Both the position numbers and the translations under genes were made by a program. Shown here piece after piece: positions 16,390-26,133 of a DNA stretch of 64,000 nucleotides (position 1 is its first letter; every line of letters starts with the position of its first letter). Source of the stretch: Flavobacterium eburneipallidum (GTDB lineage Bacteria > Bacteroidota > Bacteroidia > Flavobacteriales > Flavobacteriaceae); assembly GCF_027111355.2 (NCBI RefSeq), contig NZ_CP114291.2:1674001-1738000 (forward strand), given 5' to 3'. The notes beneath the pieces are model-generated. The model saw nothing but the letters and a program-made list of their open reading frames with translations. It had not been told where the DNA came from and ran no database searches.

Positions 16390-19377
16390 ATGAATATCAA
16401 AAGAATTTTTTACGCATTCTGTTTGGCAATACTATCGACAAATGTTGCAAACGCACAGGAAAACCAATCCGACAGAGAAAAATACAACTTCAATTACGGT
16501 TGGAAATTAAACGTTGGAGAAGCTGAAGCAGCGATAAAACCGGAATTTAATGATCAAAAATGGACTGCTGTCAACCTTCCTTTTGCATGGAATCAAGCCG
16601 AGGCATTTAAAAATGATATAACAAGATTATCAACAGGAATTGCTTGGTACCGCAAAACATTTCAATTGCCAAAAGATTCGAATGATAAAAAAGTGTTTAT
16701 TGAATTTGAAGGCGTGCGCCAAATGGGGGAAGTGTATTTGAATGGCGCTTTTATTGGCCGACACGAAAATGGAGTGATGGCTTTTGGTTTCGATTTAACA
16801 CCTTATGTAAAACCATTTCCTCAAGAAAATGTAATTGCCATAAAAACGGATAACGACTGGAAATACAAAGAGAAAGTTTCAGGTTCAGGATACCAATGGA
16901 ACAATAATAATTTTAATGCCAATTATGGTGGACTTCCTAAAAATGTATTCTTGCATATAAAGTCTAAAGTATATCAAACTTTACCATTGTTCTCAACATT
17001 GGGAACAACAGGAACCTATGTTTATGCAACAGATTTTAATATAGCCGATAAGAAAGCAGTTATTAATGTGTCTTCACAAGTAAAGAATGAACTTTCAAAA
17101 GCAGTGAATGCACAATTGAAAGTAACCGTAATAGATATGCAAGGAAAAGAATTAGCTTCGTTTTTAGGGGATTCTTTCACAGTAAATCCAAATGAAAGCA
17201 AGGATTTAAAAGCATCTAAAGCTTTAAATAATCTTAATTTTTGGAGTTGGGGTTACGGTTATTTATATGCCGTTACTTCTGAATTATTGGTGGACAATAA
17301 ATCTGTTGATAAGGTAAATATCCAAACAGGATTCCGCAAAGCAAAATTCGAAAAAGGAATGGTGTATTTGAATGACAGAGTAATTCAAATGAAAGGGTAT
17401 GCCCAACGTACCAGCAACGAATGGCCTTCTGTAGGGATGTCAGTTCCAGCCTGGATGAGCGATTACAGTAATAGTTTGATGGTAAAAAGTAACGGAAATC
17501 TGGTAAGATGGATGCACGTTACGCCTTGGAAACAAGACGTAGAATCTTGCGATAGAGTGGGTCTAATCCAAGCCATGCCAGCCGGAGATGCCGAAGCAGA
17601 TGTTACAGGTCGTCGATGGGAACAACGTACGGAGTTGATGCGTGATGCAATTATTTACAACAGAAACAATCCAAGTATTTTATTCTACGAATCGGGGAAC
17701 GAAAGCATTTCGGAAGAGCACATGAAAGAAATGTTGGCTATCCGAAATACGTATGATCCTTATGGAGGACGCGCTATTGGAAGTAGAGAAATGTTAGATA
17801 GTAAAGTAGCCGAATATGGAGGCGAAATGTTATACATCAACAAAAGTGCAAAGCTTCCTTTTTGGGCTACCGAATACAGCAGAGACGAAGGTTTACGTAA
17901 ATATTGGGACGAATTTACGCCACCTTTTCATAAAAATGGAGTTGGCGGAACGACACATACGAATGTAAATGGAACAAAAGTTGCCGATGCTAGTTCGTAT
18001 AACCGTAATCAGGATACACATGCCGTTGAAAACGTAGTCCGTTGGTACGATTACTGGGAATCCCGACCGGGGACTGGCGAAAGAGTTAGTTCAGGAGGAG
18101 TGAATATTATTTTTAGTGATTCGAATACGCACTACAGAGGACAGGAAAATTACAGAAGAAGTGGCGAAGTAGATGCCATGCGTATTCCAAAAGACAACTT
18201 TTTTGCTCATCAGGTTATTTGGGATGGATGGGTAGATACCGAAAAACCTCAAGCTCATATTGTAGGGCATTGGAATTATGAAAAAGAAATAACCAAAGAC
18301 ATTACCGTGATTTCGACTGCTGATGTGGTAGAATTGTTTGTCAACAAAGTAAGTCTTGGAAAAGGAATACAAAGCAAAAGATTCTTGTTTACTTTCAAAA
18401 ATGTATCATTCAAACCTGGAACAATCAAAGCCATTGGTTATGACAAATCCGGAAAACAAGTTTGCGAAACTGAAATTCGCACTGCTGGAAAACCACACGC
18501 ACTTAAATTAACAACTATCGAAAGACCAGGCGGAACTTTGGCGAATGCCAATGATTTAGCCATTGTACAAGTAGAAGTGGTGGATGACAAAGGAAATCGT
18601 TGTCCTACTGCACTCAATATGATTGATTTTGAAGTAAAAGGCCAAGGAACATTTGTGGGCGGAATTGCACAAGGACCAGACAATTATATTGGAGCAAGCA
18701 GTCTTCCGGTAGAATGTGGAGTCAACCGAATCATGGTAAGATCAACTGAAACAGATGGAGTAATCAATATCAAAGCAAGTTCAAAATCGCTGAAAAGTGA
18801 TGCAATTGAAGTGAAAACAATTAAAACCGATTTAGGAAAATTGTCAACAAATTTGCCAAACGAAAACTTACCCTCTTTTACAGAAAAAGGACCAACGCCA
18901 GCAACGCCATCTTTCACAAGAACACGATTAGCAATCCCAATTATTGGAGCCAAAACCAGTTCCAATCAAGCTGATGCCGTAAAAAGTTATGACGACAACG
19001 AATTGACTGAATGGTCTTATGGAAAAAACGATAAAGCGTTGATAGAATACGAATTAGATCGTGAGGCTACGATTAATCAAGTTGTGATGAAGTTAGCAGG
19101 ATGGAAAAGCAAAAAGTATCCAATCCGAATTTTTGTCGATAATAAAAAAGTTTTCGAAGGTTCAACACCTACTAGTTTAGGATATATAACCTTGGATGTA
19201 ACACCAATTAAAGGTAAAAAAGTACGCATCGAATTAATGGGTAATGCAAAAGACAGTGACGCTATCAATCTGGTAGAAATTACAGGAAAAGTAGATGAAG
19301 CAGGCTTGAAAAAAGGAGGTAAAACCATACAACGATTGCCTATAATTGAAGTGGAGTTTTATGAGTCAATTCTTTAA
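16390..19377 (+). CDS. Glycoside hydrolase family 2, exported (beta-galactosidase type)
   Basis: This 995-residue exo-glycosidase begins with a signal peptide MNIKRIFYAFCLAILSTNVANAQ. Next are a sugar-binding jelly-roll domain (WYRKTFQLP, EGVRQMGEVYLNGAFIGRHENG), an Ig-like domain and a TIM barrel. The acid/base is Glu 438 in FYESGNES and the nucleophile Glu 495 in FWATEYSRDEG. C-terminal beta domains of DUF4982/Ig type and a discoidin-like carbohydrate-binding domain follow (from about residue 860). The family removes beta-linked galactose, glucuronate or related sugars; members of this layout occur in rhamnogalacturonan I loci. Substrate within the family is not resolved. It has its own operator promoter and a terminator, so it is monocistronic. 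Confidence 0.9.
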   Translation: MNIKRIFYAFCLAILSTNVANAQENQSDREKYNFNYGWKLNVGEAEAAIKPEFNDQKWTAVNLPFAWNQAEAFKNDITRLSTGIAWYRKTFQLPKDSNDKKVFIEFEGVRQMGEVYLNGAFIGRHENGVMAFGFDLTPYVKPFPQENVIAIKTDNDWKYKEKVSGSGYQWNNNNFNANYGGLPKNVFLHIKSKVYQTLPLFSTLGTTGTYVYATDFNIADKKAVINVSSQVKNELSKAVNAQLKVTVIDMQGKELASFLGDSFTVNPNESKDLKASKALNNLNFWSWGYGYLYAVTSELLVDNKSVDKVNIQTGFRKAKFEKGMVYLNDRVIQMKGYAQRTSNEWPSVGMSVPAWMSDYSNSLMVKSNGNLVRWMHVTPWKQDVESCDRVGLIQAMPAGDAEADVTGRRWEQRTELMRDAIIYNRNNPSILFYESGNESISEEHMKEMLAIRNTYDPYGGRAIGSREMLDSKVAEYGGEMLYINKSAKLPFWATEYSRDEGLRKYWDEFTPPFHKNGVGGTTHTNVNGTKVADASSYNRNQDTHAVENVVRWYDYWESRPGTGERVSSGGVNIIFSDSNTHYRGQENYRRSGEVDAMRIPKDNFFAHQVIWDGWVDTEKPQAHIVGHWNYEKEITKDITVISTADVVELFVNKVSLGKGIQSKRFLFTFKNVSFKPGTIKAIGYDKSGKQVCETEIRTAGKPHALKLTTIERPGGTLANANDLAIVQVEVVDDKGNRCPTALNMIDFEVKGQGTFVGGIAQGPDNYIGASSLPVECGVNRIMVRSTETDGVINIKASSKSLKSDAIEVKTIKTDLGKLSTNLPNENLPSFTEKGPTPATPSFTRTRLAIPIIGAKTSSNQADAVKSYDDNELTEWSYGKNDKALIEYELDREATINQVVMKLAGWKSKKYPIRIFVDNKKVFEGSTPTSLGYITLDVTPIKGKKVRIELMGNAKDSDAINLVEITGKVDEAGLKKGGKTIQRLPIIEVEFYESIL

Positions 19378-19457
19378 ATTTATTTAAGGACCAATTAATA
19401 TTCAGCTTATAAAGTTGTTTATTTAATAATAGTTAAAATTAGGTTTGTTATTTGGCT

Positions 19458-19507
19458 GCCTATCAGGTATTTGGTCGTATTCTGGTAGGCTTTTTTTATT
19501 ATGAACT
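19458..19507 (+). terminator. Terminator of the GH2 gene
   Basis: GCCTATCAG (19458-19466) pairs with CTGGTAGGC (19492-19500), one G-T pair, followed by seven T. Confidence 0.85.
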
Positions 19508-19566
19508 ATTGATTAATAAATTGCCATGACCTGGTTTTATTTTAGAAATAAAATAAAAAATATTCA

Positions 19567-20874
19567 ATGAAATACCTAAAAAAAATACTTTTACCGTTTT
19601 TATGTTTTGCAATGATTTTCAATGCCAATGCCCAAAAGAAAGAGGCAATTATAGCCTTTAATTTTGGAGAGAATACCAATAAAAATGCTGGAACAACTAT
19701 AAATAAAGCCGTCTTGTATGATGATACTACAGGTTACGGATTCGATTTGGATTCCGATAAAAATGTAGTATTCGACAAAAAATCAATATTGGCTAAAAAT
19801 TCGGTTTATTTTTCGGTAAAACTTCCTGAAGGAAATTATACTGTTGAGGCAGTTATTGGTGGGAAAAATAGTGCCACAACAACCCTAAAAGCAGAGTCCA
19901 GAAGATTAATGTTGCAAGAAACAAAAACTGCCGAAAAAGAAACAAAAACAGAACGTTTTACAATCAATGTGAGAACCGCAAAATTTGATACCAACAACAG
20001 CATTCGTTTGAAACCAGGCGAAATTAATGGCTTGAACTGGGACAATAAATTGACATTAGAATTTTCAGTAGGCTCTGTCATTCAAAGCATCAAAATCACA
20101 CCAGTTTTAAAAATTAAAACACTGTTTATCGCAGGAGATTCAACCGTTACCGATCAAGATAATGAGCCTTGGGGATCTTGGGGACAATTTTTTCCTAATT
20201 ATTTCAGTACTGATGTAGTAGTAGCTAATTATGCCTGTTCAGGATTGGCTTTGAGTTCTTTTAAATCTGGAAATCGATTGGAGAAAATTTTACACTTGAT
20301 GCAAGCTGGCGATTATCTATTTATCGAATTTGGACACAATGACGAAAAAGCCAAAGGTGAAGGAAAAGGGGCATGGGGAGAATACACCACTTTGCTAAAA
20401 GAATATGTAACCAGAGCCAGAAAAAAAGGAGGAATTCCAGTGTTAATCACGCCTACACAAAGACGTCGTTTTAATGCTGACGGAACTTTACAGCCTACTC
20501 ACGGTGAATTTCCCGATGCTATGCGAAAAGTATCCCAAGAGTTGCAAGTTCCTTTTATTGATGTGACCAATATGACAACAGCTATGTACGAAAGTTGGGG
20601 TGATAAACCGTCTAAAAAAGCATTCGTATTTTACCCAGCTAATACTTTTCCAGGACAGACAAAAGCCTTGGCCGATAATACTCATTTTGGAAGTTTTGGT
20701 GCTAATGAAGTGGCTAAATGTGTCGTTCAAGGCATTAGAGATTTAAAATTGGACATTGCTAAAAATATAAAAGCAACTATTCCTGCTTATAATCCTAAAA
20801 AGCCAGCTCAATTTAGCGACTGGACCTTACCGATGAGCAACAGATTTGAAATTACTAAACCCGACGGAAATTAA
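19567..20874 (+). CDS. Rhamnogalacturonan acetylesterase (CE12, SGNH hydrolase) with N-terminal beta domain
   Basis: This 435-residue exported esterase has a signal peptide to about residue 23 and an N-terminal beta-sandwich (FNFGENTNKN... GYGFDL) common in plant-polysaccharide CE12 enzymes. The SGNH blocks follow: nucleophile Ser 192 in AGDSTVTD, the Gly block around NYACSGLALSS, FIEFGHNDE with the Asn block, and Asp 370/His 373 in DNTHFG. CE12 enzymes remove acetyl groups from the galacturonate residues of rhamnogalacturonan I, clearing the backbone for the PL11 lyase of the same locus. No clear copy of the locus operator precedes it, so its promoter is uncertain. Confidence 0.92.
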   Translation: MKYLKKILLPFLCFAMIFNANAQKKEAIIAFNFGENTNKNAGTTINKAVLYDDTTGYGFDLDSDKNVVFDKKSILAKNSVYFSVKLPEGNYTVEAVIGGKNSATTTLKAESRRLMLQETKTAEKETKTERFTINVRTAKFDTNNSIRLKPGEINGLNWDNKLTLEFSVGSVIQSIKITPVLKIKTLFIAGDSTVTDQDNEPWGSWGQFFPNYFSTDVVVANYACSGLALSSFKSGNRLEKILHLMQAGDYLFIEFGHNDEKAKGEGKGAWGEYTTLLKEYVTRARKKGGIPVLITPTQRRRFNADGTLQPTHGEFPDAMRKVSQELQVPFIDVTNMTTAMYESWGDKPSKKAFVFYPANTFPGQTKALADNTHFGSFGANEVAKCVVQGIRDLKLDIAKNIKATIPAYNPKKPAQFSDWTLPMSNRFEITKPDGN

Positions 20875-20938
20875 AAGTTTCTACTATATACTAATAAAAA
20901 ATAATAGTAACTATCATTCCTATCGATAGAGGTTTTAG

Positions 20939-20946
20939 TACTTTTG
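20939..20946 (+). promoter_or_regulatory. -7 box before the mannonate dehydratase gene
   Basis: TACTTTTG matches TAnnTTTG and lies 21 bases before the chosen ATG. The -33 region is not convincing and the locus operator is absent. Confidence 0.4.
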
Positions 20947-20967
20947 GAGCTGTTTAAAAGTAAAAAA

Positions 20968-22176
20968 ATGGAATTAAAGAAAACATTAAGATGGTTTGGA
21001 GCAAAAGATCCAATTAGCCTAGAGCAAATCAAACAAACGGGAGCAACAGGAATTGTTACTGCATTGCATCATATCCCTAATGGTGAAATTTGGTCGGTCG
21101 AAGAGATTTTGAAAACCAAAAATAATATAGAAGCTCACGGACTTACTTGGGATGTAGTAGAAAGCTTACCAGTACATGAAGATATAAAAAAAGGAAAAAC
21201 TAGCCGAGATAGCATTATTGCCAATTATAAAGAAAGCGTTAAGAATTTAGGACAATGTGGCATTAATACCATTTGCTACAATTTTATGCCAGTATTAGAT
21301 TGGGCTCGAACCAATTTGCATTATACGCTCGAAAATGGAACTGAAGCCATGTATTTTCAAGCCGATTTGTTTGCGGCCTTTGATCTATTTATTCTAAAAA
21401 GACCCGATGCTTCAAAAGATTATACTGAAAAGCAACTAAAAGAAGCAGAAGAAATTTATAAAACCCTAACTCAAGAAGATGCTAGAAGTTTGGCTTACAA
21501 TATCATTGTAGCTACTCAATCTTTTATAGACGGAGCTGTTGATGCTGATGAAAAAGAACCAGTAGCTATTTTCTTGAAATTGCTAGCCGAATATGATGGC
21601 ATTGACAAACATCAATTAAGAGAGAATTTTGCATTTTTCTTAAACGAAGTCATTCCTGTTGCTGAAGAATCGGGTGTTAGTTTAGCCGTACATCCAGACG
21701 ATCCACCCTTTCCATTATTAGGTTTGCCTCGAATTGTAAGTACAGGAAAAGATTTCGAATGGTTGGCAAACGTTTGTCCGTCATTGCATAATGGAATCAC
21801 TTTTTGCACAGGATCTTTAGGCGCTAGAAAAGATAATAACCTTGCAGAAATTTTTGAAAAATATGCAGAAAGAGTGCATTTTCTGCATTTAAGAAGTACC
21901 AAAATTCTTGACAATGGCGATTTTTATGAAACCGAGCATTTAGACCCAACGGTTGATTTACCCGGAGTAATGAAAGCTATTATCGAAGAGCAAATCAGGA
22001 GAAAAACAACAGGAAGAACCGATTATAACATTCCAATCCGTCCCGATCACGGTCATAAAATGTTAGACGATTTTGATAGAGCAGGAAATCCTGGCTATCC
22101 ATTAATCGGAAGATTAAAAGGCTTGGCAGAACTGGCAGGTCTCGAAGTAGGTATTCGGTATTTGATAAATAATTAG
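20968..22176 (+). CDS. uxuA: Mannonate dehydratase
   Basis: This 402-residue cytoplasmic TIM-barrel enzyme converts D-mannonate to 2-keto-3-deoxygluconate, a step in glucuronate use. The family start MELKKTLRWFGAKDPISLEQIKQTGATGIVTALHHIPNGEIW is present, as are the conserved CYNFMPVLDWARTNL, AVHPDDPPFPLLGLPRIVST, CTGSLGA, VHFLHLRS and YNIPIRPDHGHKMLDD. The His, Cys, Asp and Arg of these motifs form the metal and substrate site. A TTG at 20944 in frame is ignored; the ATG at 20968 gives the normal start. Its place in the locus shows that uronic acids are catabolised inside the cell and points to glucuronate decoration of the substrate. Confidence 0.96.
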   Translation: MELKKTLRWFGAKDPISLEQIKQTGATGIVTALHHIPNGEIWSVEEILKTKNNIEAHGLTWDVVESLPVHEDIKKGKTSRDSIIANYKESVKNLGQCGINTICYNFMPVLDWARTNLHYTLENGTEAMYFQADLFAAFDLFILKRPDASKDYTEKQLKEAEEIYKTLTQEDARSLAYNIIVATQSFIDGAVDADEKEPVAIFLKLLAEYDGIDKHQLRENFAFFLNEVIPVAEESGVSLAVHPDDPPFPLLGLPRIVSTGKDFEWLANVCPSLHNGITFCTGSLGARKDNNLAEIFEKYAERVHFLHLRSTKILDNGDFYETEHLDPTVDLPGVMKAIIEEQIRRKTTGRTDYNIPIRPDHGHKMLDDFDRAGNPGYPLIGRLKGLAELAGLEVGIRYLINN

Positions 22177-22195
22177 AAATTGCATATTAGTTAAA

Positions 22196-22232
22196 AAAAA
22201 AGAGCAAAGTGAGCAATCATTTTGCTCTTTTT
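22196..22232 (+). terminator. Terminator of uxuA
   Basis: AAAAAGAGCAAA (22196-22207) pairs with TTTGCTCTTTTT (ending 22232), with a T run. A nearly identical hairpin follows the TonB receptor gene at 24655-24688. Confidence 0.85.
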
Positions 22233-22269
22233 CTTTATACGGTTTTGTGTTTTATGGAATTAGGTCTCA

Positions 22270-22327
22270 TTTTGATACAGATTGGCAATATATGATAAAT
22301 AGAAAAAAGGAAGTAAAATTAATTTTG
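22270..22327 (+). promoter_or_regulatory. Locus operator and promoter of the TonB receptor gene
   Basis: TTTTGATACAGATTGGCA begins at 22270 and is followed by ATATATGATAAAT. The two GATA elements are exactly 20 bp apart (G at 22274 and 22294). The -7 box TAATTTTG (22320-22327) lies 21 bases after the second GATAA. The layout is the same as at the GH2, 24943 and PL11 genes. Confidence 0.7.
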
Positions 22328-22371
22328 ACATTCTATTAATATCCATTAAAAATAATGACCAATTGTTACAA

Positions 22372-24627
22372 ATGACCAAAAAACAACTTTTCTTTTTATT
22401 CTTAATTACTTCCATAGTCAATATTACTTTTGCACAAAAACGAAGCATAAAAATAATTGATACTTATAGCAAAACGCCTGTAAGATACTCCATTGTTCAA
22501 AGTGAGGATTTGAAATTCAATCAAACATCCGACGAAAATGGTTTTGTAAACCTGAACTTGTTGCCGAAAAATGCTAATACCATTTTAGTCAGTTGCATCG
22601 GCTATGAAGTCAACAAAGTTTTGGTTGCGTCATTAAATTTTGACAACCAAACAGCATTTGTTTTTCTGCAACCTAAAATTGCTAGTTTGTCTGAAGTGGC
22701 TATAAACAAAGATTCTGATGCAGGAATTTTCAAAACCATAAGCGATTTGGATATTCATTTGCGTTCGATAAACAACTCGCAAGATGTATTGCGAATGGTG
22801 CCTGGTTTGTTCATTGGTCAACATGCTGGCGGTGGAAAAGCAGAACAAATTTTCTTAAGAGGTTTTGATTTAGATCACGGAACAGATATTAACATTTCGG
22901 TTGATGGATTGCCAGTAAGTATGGTAAGTCACGCCCACGGTCAGGGCTACGCCGATTTGCATTTTGTAATTCCTGAATTAATAGAGAATGTGAAATTTAA
23001 TAAAGGCCCTTATTTTGCCGATAAAGGGAATTTTACCACAGCAGGCTTTGTTGAATTCAAAACCAGAGATTATTTAGAAAACAACTTTGTGAAAATTGAA
23101 GCGGGACAATTTAACACTTTCCGAGGAATTGCAGGAATTAATTTATTGAAATCTAAATCCGATATCAAAAATCAAAGTTTATATTTTGCGGGCGAAAGCT
23201 CCTTTACCAAAGGTTATTTCGATCATCCACAAAATTTTAATCGGTTGAACGGTATCTTAAAATACCACGGAAAAATTAATGAAAGCAACTCGTTGACGGC
23301 TTCTGTAACTGGATTCACGAGCAAATGGAACGCCTCGGGGCAAATTCCTGATAGAGCAGTAGCAACTGGTTTAGTCGGTTTTTTTGGTGCCATCGACCCG
23401 AACGAAGGAGGCAAAACGTCAAGATATAATGCTTCTGTTGAATTATTGAGTAATCTTAAAAATGGAGGAAGTTTTAGAAATCAAATTTTTTACAGCAAGT
23501 ATTTTTTTGAACTCTATTCCAATTTTACATTTTACAAAGAAGACCCTATAAATGGCGACCAAATCAAACAAACAGAAAACCGAGATATTGCAGGTTACAG
23601 TGGTGTTTTTCAAAAAGAATATTACATAGGCAAATTCAAAACTGAAACCAAAACTGGAATTCAATTGCGATACGATAATATTAACAACATCGAATTATCT
23701 CGAACAAAAGACCGAACGATTGTTACCAATGCAATCATGCTAGGCGATGTGGATGAATTAAATTCGGCAGCCTATTATTCTCAAAAAATAGGGTTTACGA
23801 ATAAATTAAATGTAACGGGTTCCGTCAGATTGGATAATTTTTATAATCGGTATAACGACAAACTGACCAATGCTATCCAATCTAGTAACTCAACAATCAT
23901 TAGTCCAAAACTAAATTTGGATTATAGTTTGAACAATAAAGTACAATTGTATTTGTACACAGGTAGAGGTTTTCATAGTAATGATACTAGGGTAGCCGTG
24001 CAAGAAAATGGCAAAAAAGTGTTGCCACCAGCCTTTGGTTCCGATTTAGGAGGTGTTTTTAAATTAGGCAATAAACTCTTTTTCCAAACAGCTATTTGGT
24101 ATTTGTGGTTAGACCAAGAATTTGTTTATGTAGGTGACGAAGGAGTGGTAGAAGCAGGCGGACAAACCAAAAGATTTGGTTTTGATGTTTCGGCAAGATA
24201 CGAAATCGTAAAAAACCTGTTTGCTGATTTGGATGTAAACATAGCTAAACCCAAAGCTATTGGAGTACCCAATTCAGAAAGTTTTCTGCCACTAGCACCT
24301 AGATTTACGACTGTTGGCGGAATAACTTATAGAAATCAAACCGGATTTAATGGTAGTTTGCGTTACCGATATATGGCAGATAGACCAGCCGATGAAACCA
24401 ATACCGTTGTTGCTAAAGGCTATTTTCTAGTTGATGGAACGGTAAATTACACCACCAAAAGATGGGAAGCAGGAATATCAATCCAAAATTTGTTTAATGT
24501 AAAATGGAAAGAAACCCAATTTAACACAGAAAGCCAATTACAAAATGAAACAGAACCTGTAACTGAAATACATTTTACCCCTGGAACACCCTTTTTTGCC
24601 AAATTAAATTTGGTGCTGTTTTTTTAA
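22372..24627 (+). CDS. TonB-dependent outer membrane receptor
   Basis: This 751-residue receptor begins with a signal peptide, MTKKQLFFLFLITSIVNITFAQ. A carboxypeptidase-regulatory-like beta domain follows (residues about 25-100). The plug domain has LRMVPGLFIGQHAGGGKAEQIFLRGFDLDHGTDINISVDGLPV, and a 22-strand barrel ends in a hydrophobic aromatic C terminus (FFAKLNLVLFF). It is shorter than SusC-type receptors (about 1000 residues) and no SusD lipoprotein gene follows, so uptake here does not use a SusCD pair. In this locus it should import oligosaccharides released by PL11 and GH2. The TTG upstream at 22363 in frame is ignored in favour of the ATG. Confidence 0.92.
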   Translation: MTKKQLFFLFLITSIVNITFAQKRSIKIIDTYSKTPVRYSIVQSEDLKFNQTSDENGFVNLNLLPKNANTILVSCIGYEVNKVLVASLNFDNQTAFVFLQPKIASLSEVAINKDSDAGIFKTISDLDIHLRSINNSQDVLRMVPGLFIGQHAGGGKAEQIFLRGFDLDHGTDINISVDGLPVSMVSHAHGQGYADLHFVIPELIENVKFNKGPYFADKGNFTTAGFVEFKTRDYLENNFVKIEAGQFNTFRGIAGINLLKSKSDIKNQSLYFAGESSFTKGYFDHPQNFNRLNGILKYHGKINESNSLTASVTGFTSKWNASGQIPDRAVATGLVGFFGAIDPNEGGKTSRYNASVELLSNLKNGGSFRNQIFYSKYFFELYSNFTFYKEDPINGDQIKQTENRDIAGYSGVFQKEYYIGKFKTETKTGIQLRYDNINNIELSRTKDRTIVTNAIMLGDVDELNSAAYYSQKIGFTNKLNVTGSVRLDNFYNRYNDKLTNAIQSSNSTIISPKLNLDYSLNNKVQLYLYTGRGFHSNDTRVAVQENGKKVLPPAFGSDLGGVFKLGNKLFFQTAIWYLWLDQEFVYVGDEGVVEAGGQTKRFGFDVSARYEIVKNLFADLDVNIAKPKAIGVPNSESFLPLAPRFTTVGGITYRNQTGFNGSLRYRYMADRPADETNTVVAKGYFLVDGTVNYTTKRWEAGISIQNLFNVKWKETQFNTESQLQNETEPVTEIHFTPGTPFFAKLNLVLFF

Positions 24628-24654
24628 TTTATTTAGCGTTGTTTTCAAAATCAT

Positions 24655-24688
24655 AAAGAGCAAAGTGAATTATCATTTTGCTCTTTTT
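24655..24688 (+). terminator. Terminator of the TonB receptor gene
   Basis: AAAGAGCAAA (24655-24664) pairs with TTTGCTCTTT and is followed by more T. It is near-identical in sequence to the terminator after uxuA, loop included (GTGAATTATCA against GTGAGCAATCA). Confidence 0.85.
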
Positions 24689-24819
24689 ATTTATGTGGTT
24701 TTGTGATTTGTCATTGAGTACACTATCATTTAATTTTTAATTTGAATAAATAAAAAAAAGAGTAAATAATAATAATTGTTAAATATTTGATAATAAGTTG
24801 TTTAATGTACTGTGTCTTA

Positions 24820-24877
24820 TTTTGATATGTATTGGCAGATTATGATAATGGTAAAAAGCGTGTTAAAATTAATTTTG
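24820..24877 (+). promoter_or_regulatory. Locus operator and promoter of the secreted beta-solenoid gene
   Basis: TTTTGATATGTATTGGCA begins at 24820 and is followed by GATTATGATAATG, with GATA elements 20 bp apart (24824 and 24844). The -7 box TAATTTTG (24870-24877) lies 21 bases after the second GATAA. The rest of the 314-base gap holds only the preceding terminator and A/T-rich DNA. Confidence 0.7.
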
Positions 24878-24942
24878 ACATCAGAAATTATTAACGATTA
24901 AAATTACCAATTATTCATTTATTAACGATAAAATTATTTATT

Positions 24943-26016
24943 ATGAAAAAACAATTACTTTTCAATTTTTCGAACTCATTTTCTAGAGCAAAGTCTTTCC
25001 GAATGGCAGCATTTGCAGCATTGACTCTTTTGAGTGTACAATCTTCTTTTGCTCAATATGCTTGGGTGGGCGGAACATCTTCTGAATTTTCAATGTTATC
25101 TAATTGGGATCCTGCACCAGTAGCTTTTGCAACTGCTGATATCTTTACTATCGGTGTGACGGGTAATAATGGTAATCAGGTAACAAATACGGCTGCAGTT
25201 AATTGTAGACAAATTACTTTAAATTCAGGCGTAACTTTTACTGCAAATGCTAATATTACAACTAGTTCTGCTGCTACTACTTCGGTTAATGGGGTATTGA
25301 ATGTTATTTCAGGTACAAGTACTTTACCAAAACTTTATACTGGAAATACTGGTGTTGCTGGAGTTTCTGGGGTCTTAAATATTGAAAATGGTGCTACTGT
25401 AACAGGAAATAATGTTTGGCGAGTTGGAGCTAATGCCAGTTCTCCAGGAACTATTAATATTAATGGGGGTACTCTGACTTTGGGTACAGCGGGATCGTTG
25501 TCTTTAGGACACTCAAGTAATGGTACTTTAAATATCAATTCTGGAACAGTAAATATAAATTATACCACTTTTTCATCATTGGCAATTTCTGCTAAAGGTC
25601 TTGTAAATATCGACAATGGAACTATGATTATTCCTGGTGATCAGACGAATGCTGTACAGGCGTTTATTACTGCGGGAACTTTAAAAGCAGTAGCAGGAAA
25701 AACAATATCAAATACATTTGATGCAGGAACAAATCTAACAACTGTCGCTGCAGTTTCCTCACTTGGAGTTAATGAAAAAGCAACTGATGTTAATTCAATC
25801 GTGGTTTATTCTCAAGGGCAAAGTATAAAAGTTAATTCTGAAAATACACTCATTGCCGATGTAAATGTTTATGATATAACTGGTCATTTGATTGAAAGCA
25901 AAAAAAATATTCAATCGAAAGAAACTAGTTTGGATTTGAATACTTTAAATCAAATTGTGGTTGTAAAAGTAACAACAAGTAACGGTACTATTTTGAGTAG
26001 AAAAATAATTCAGTAA
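24943..26016 (+). CDS. Secreted beta-solenoid protein with type IX sorting domain
   Basis: This 357-residue protein has a long signal peptide (to about residue 37, ending SSFAQ). Its central region is of the repeat type found in autotransporter-like beta-helices: GVLNIENGATVTG, GTININGGTLTLGTAGSLSLG, GTLNINSGTVNINYT. From about residue 275 the C terminus (VNSENTLIADVNVYDITGHLIESKKNIQSKETSLDLNTLNQIVVVKV... SRKIIQ) is a type A sorting domain for type IX secretion. There are no catalytic motifs. Under the locus operator it is likely a cell-surface binding or scaffolding protein for the polysaccharide; this role is inferred. Confidence 0.75.
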   Translation: MKKQLLFNFSNSFSRAKSFRMAAFAALTLLSVQSSFAQYAWVGGTSSEFSMLSNWDPAPVAFATADIFTIGVTGNNGNQVTNTAAVNCRQITLNSGVTFTANANITTSSAATTSVNGVLNVISGTSTLPKLYTGNTGVAGVSGVLNIENGATVTGNNVWRVGANASSPGTININGGTLTLGTAGSLSLGHSSNGTLNINSGTVNINYTTFSSLAISAKGLVNIDNGTMIIPGDQTNAVQAFITAGTLKAVAGKTISNTFDAGTNLTTVAAVSSLGVNEKATDVNSIVVYSQGQSIKVNSENTLIADVNVYDITGHLIESKKNIQSKETSLDLNTLNQIVVVKVTTSNGTILSRKIIQ

Positions 26017-26042
26017 TAAATTATTTCCTGTAAAGAACTTAA

Positions 26043-26085
26043 AAAGCTATTCCATATACTGTAATTTAGTATTTGGAATAGCTTT
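26043..26085 (+). terminator. Hairpin after the beta-solenoid gene
   Basis: AAAGCTATTCCA (26043-26054) pairs with TGGAATAGCTTT (26074-26085), with an inner stem ATACT/AGTAT. The T run is poor, so termination may be partial. Confidence 0.6.
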
Positions 26086-26112
26086 GGGTTTAAAAATGGT
26101 CATGTAATTTTG
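26083..26112 (+). promoter_or_regulatory. Candidate promoter of the double esterase gene
   Basis: TTTG (26083-26086), an 18-base spacer and TAATTTTG (26105-26112) fit the Bacteroidota housekeeping promoter. No copy of the locus operator is present. Confidence 0.45.
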
Positions 26113-26133
26113 GAGTAATCAAAATGAAAGTAA

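Noticed and set aside
19500..19566. Possible fifth locus operator before the CE12 gene
   Set aside because: TATTGATT and TTGCCA are present, but spacing is two bases longer, the second GATAA is missing and there is no TAnnTTTG at the fixed distance.
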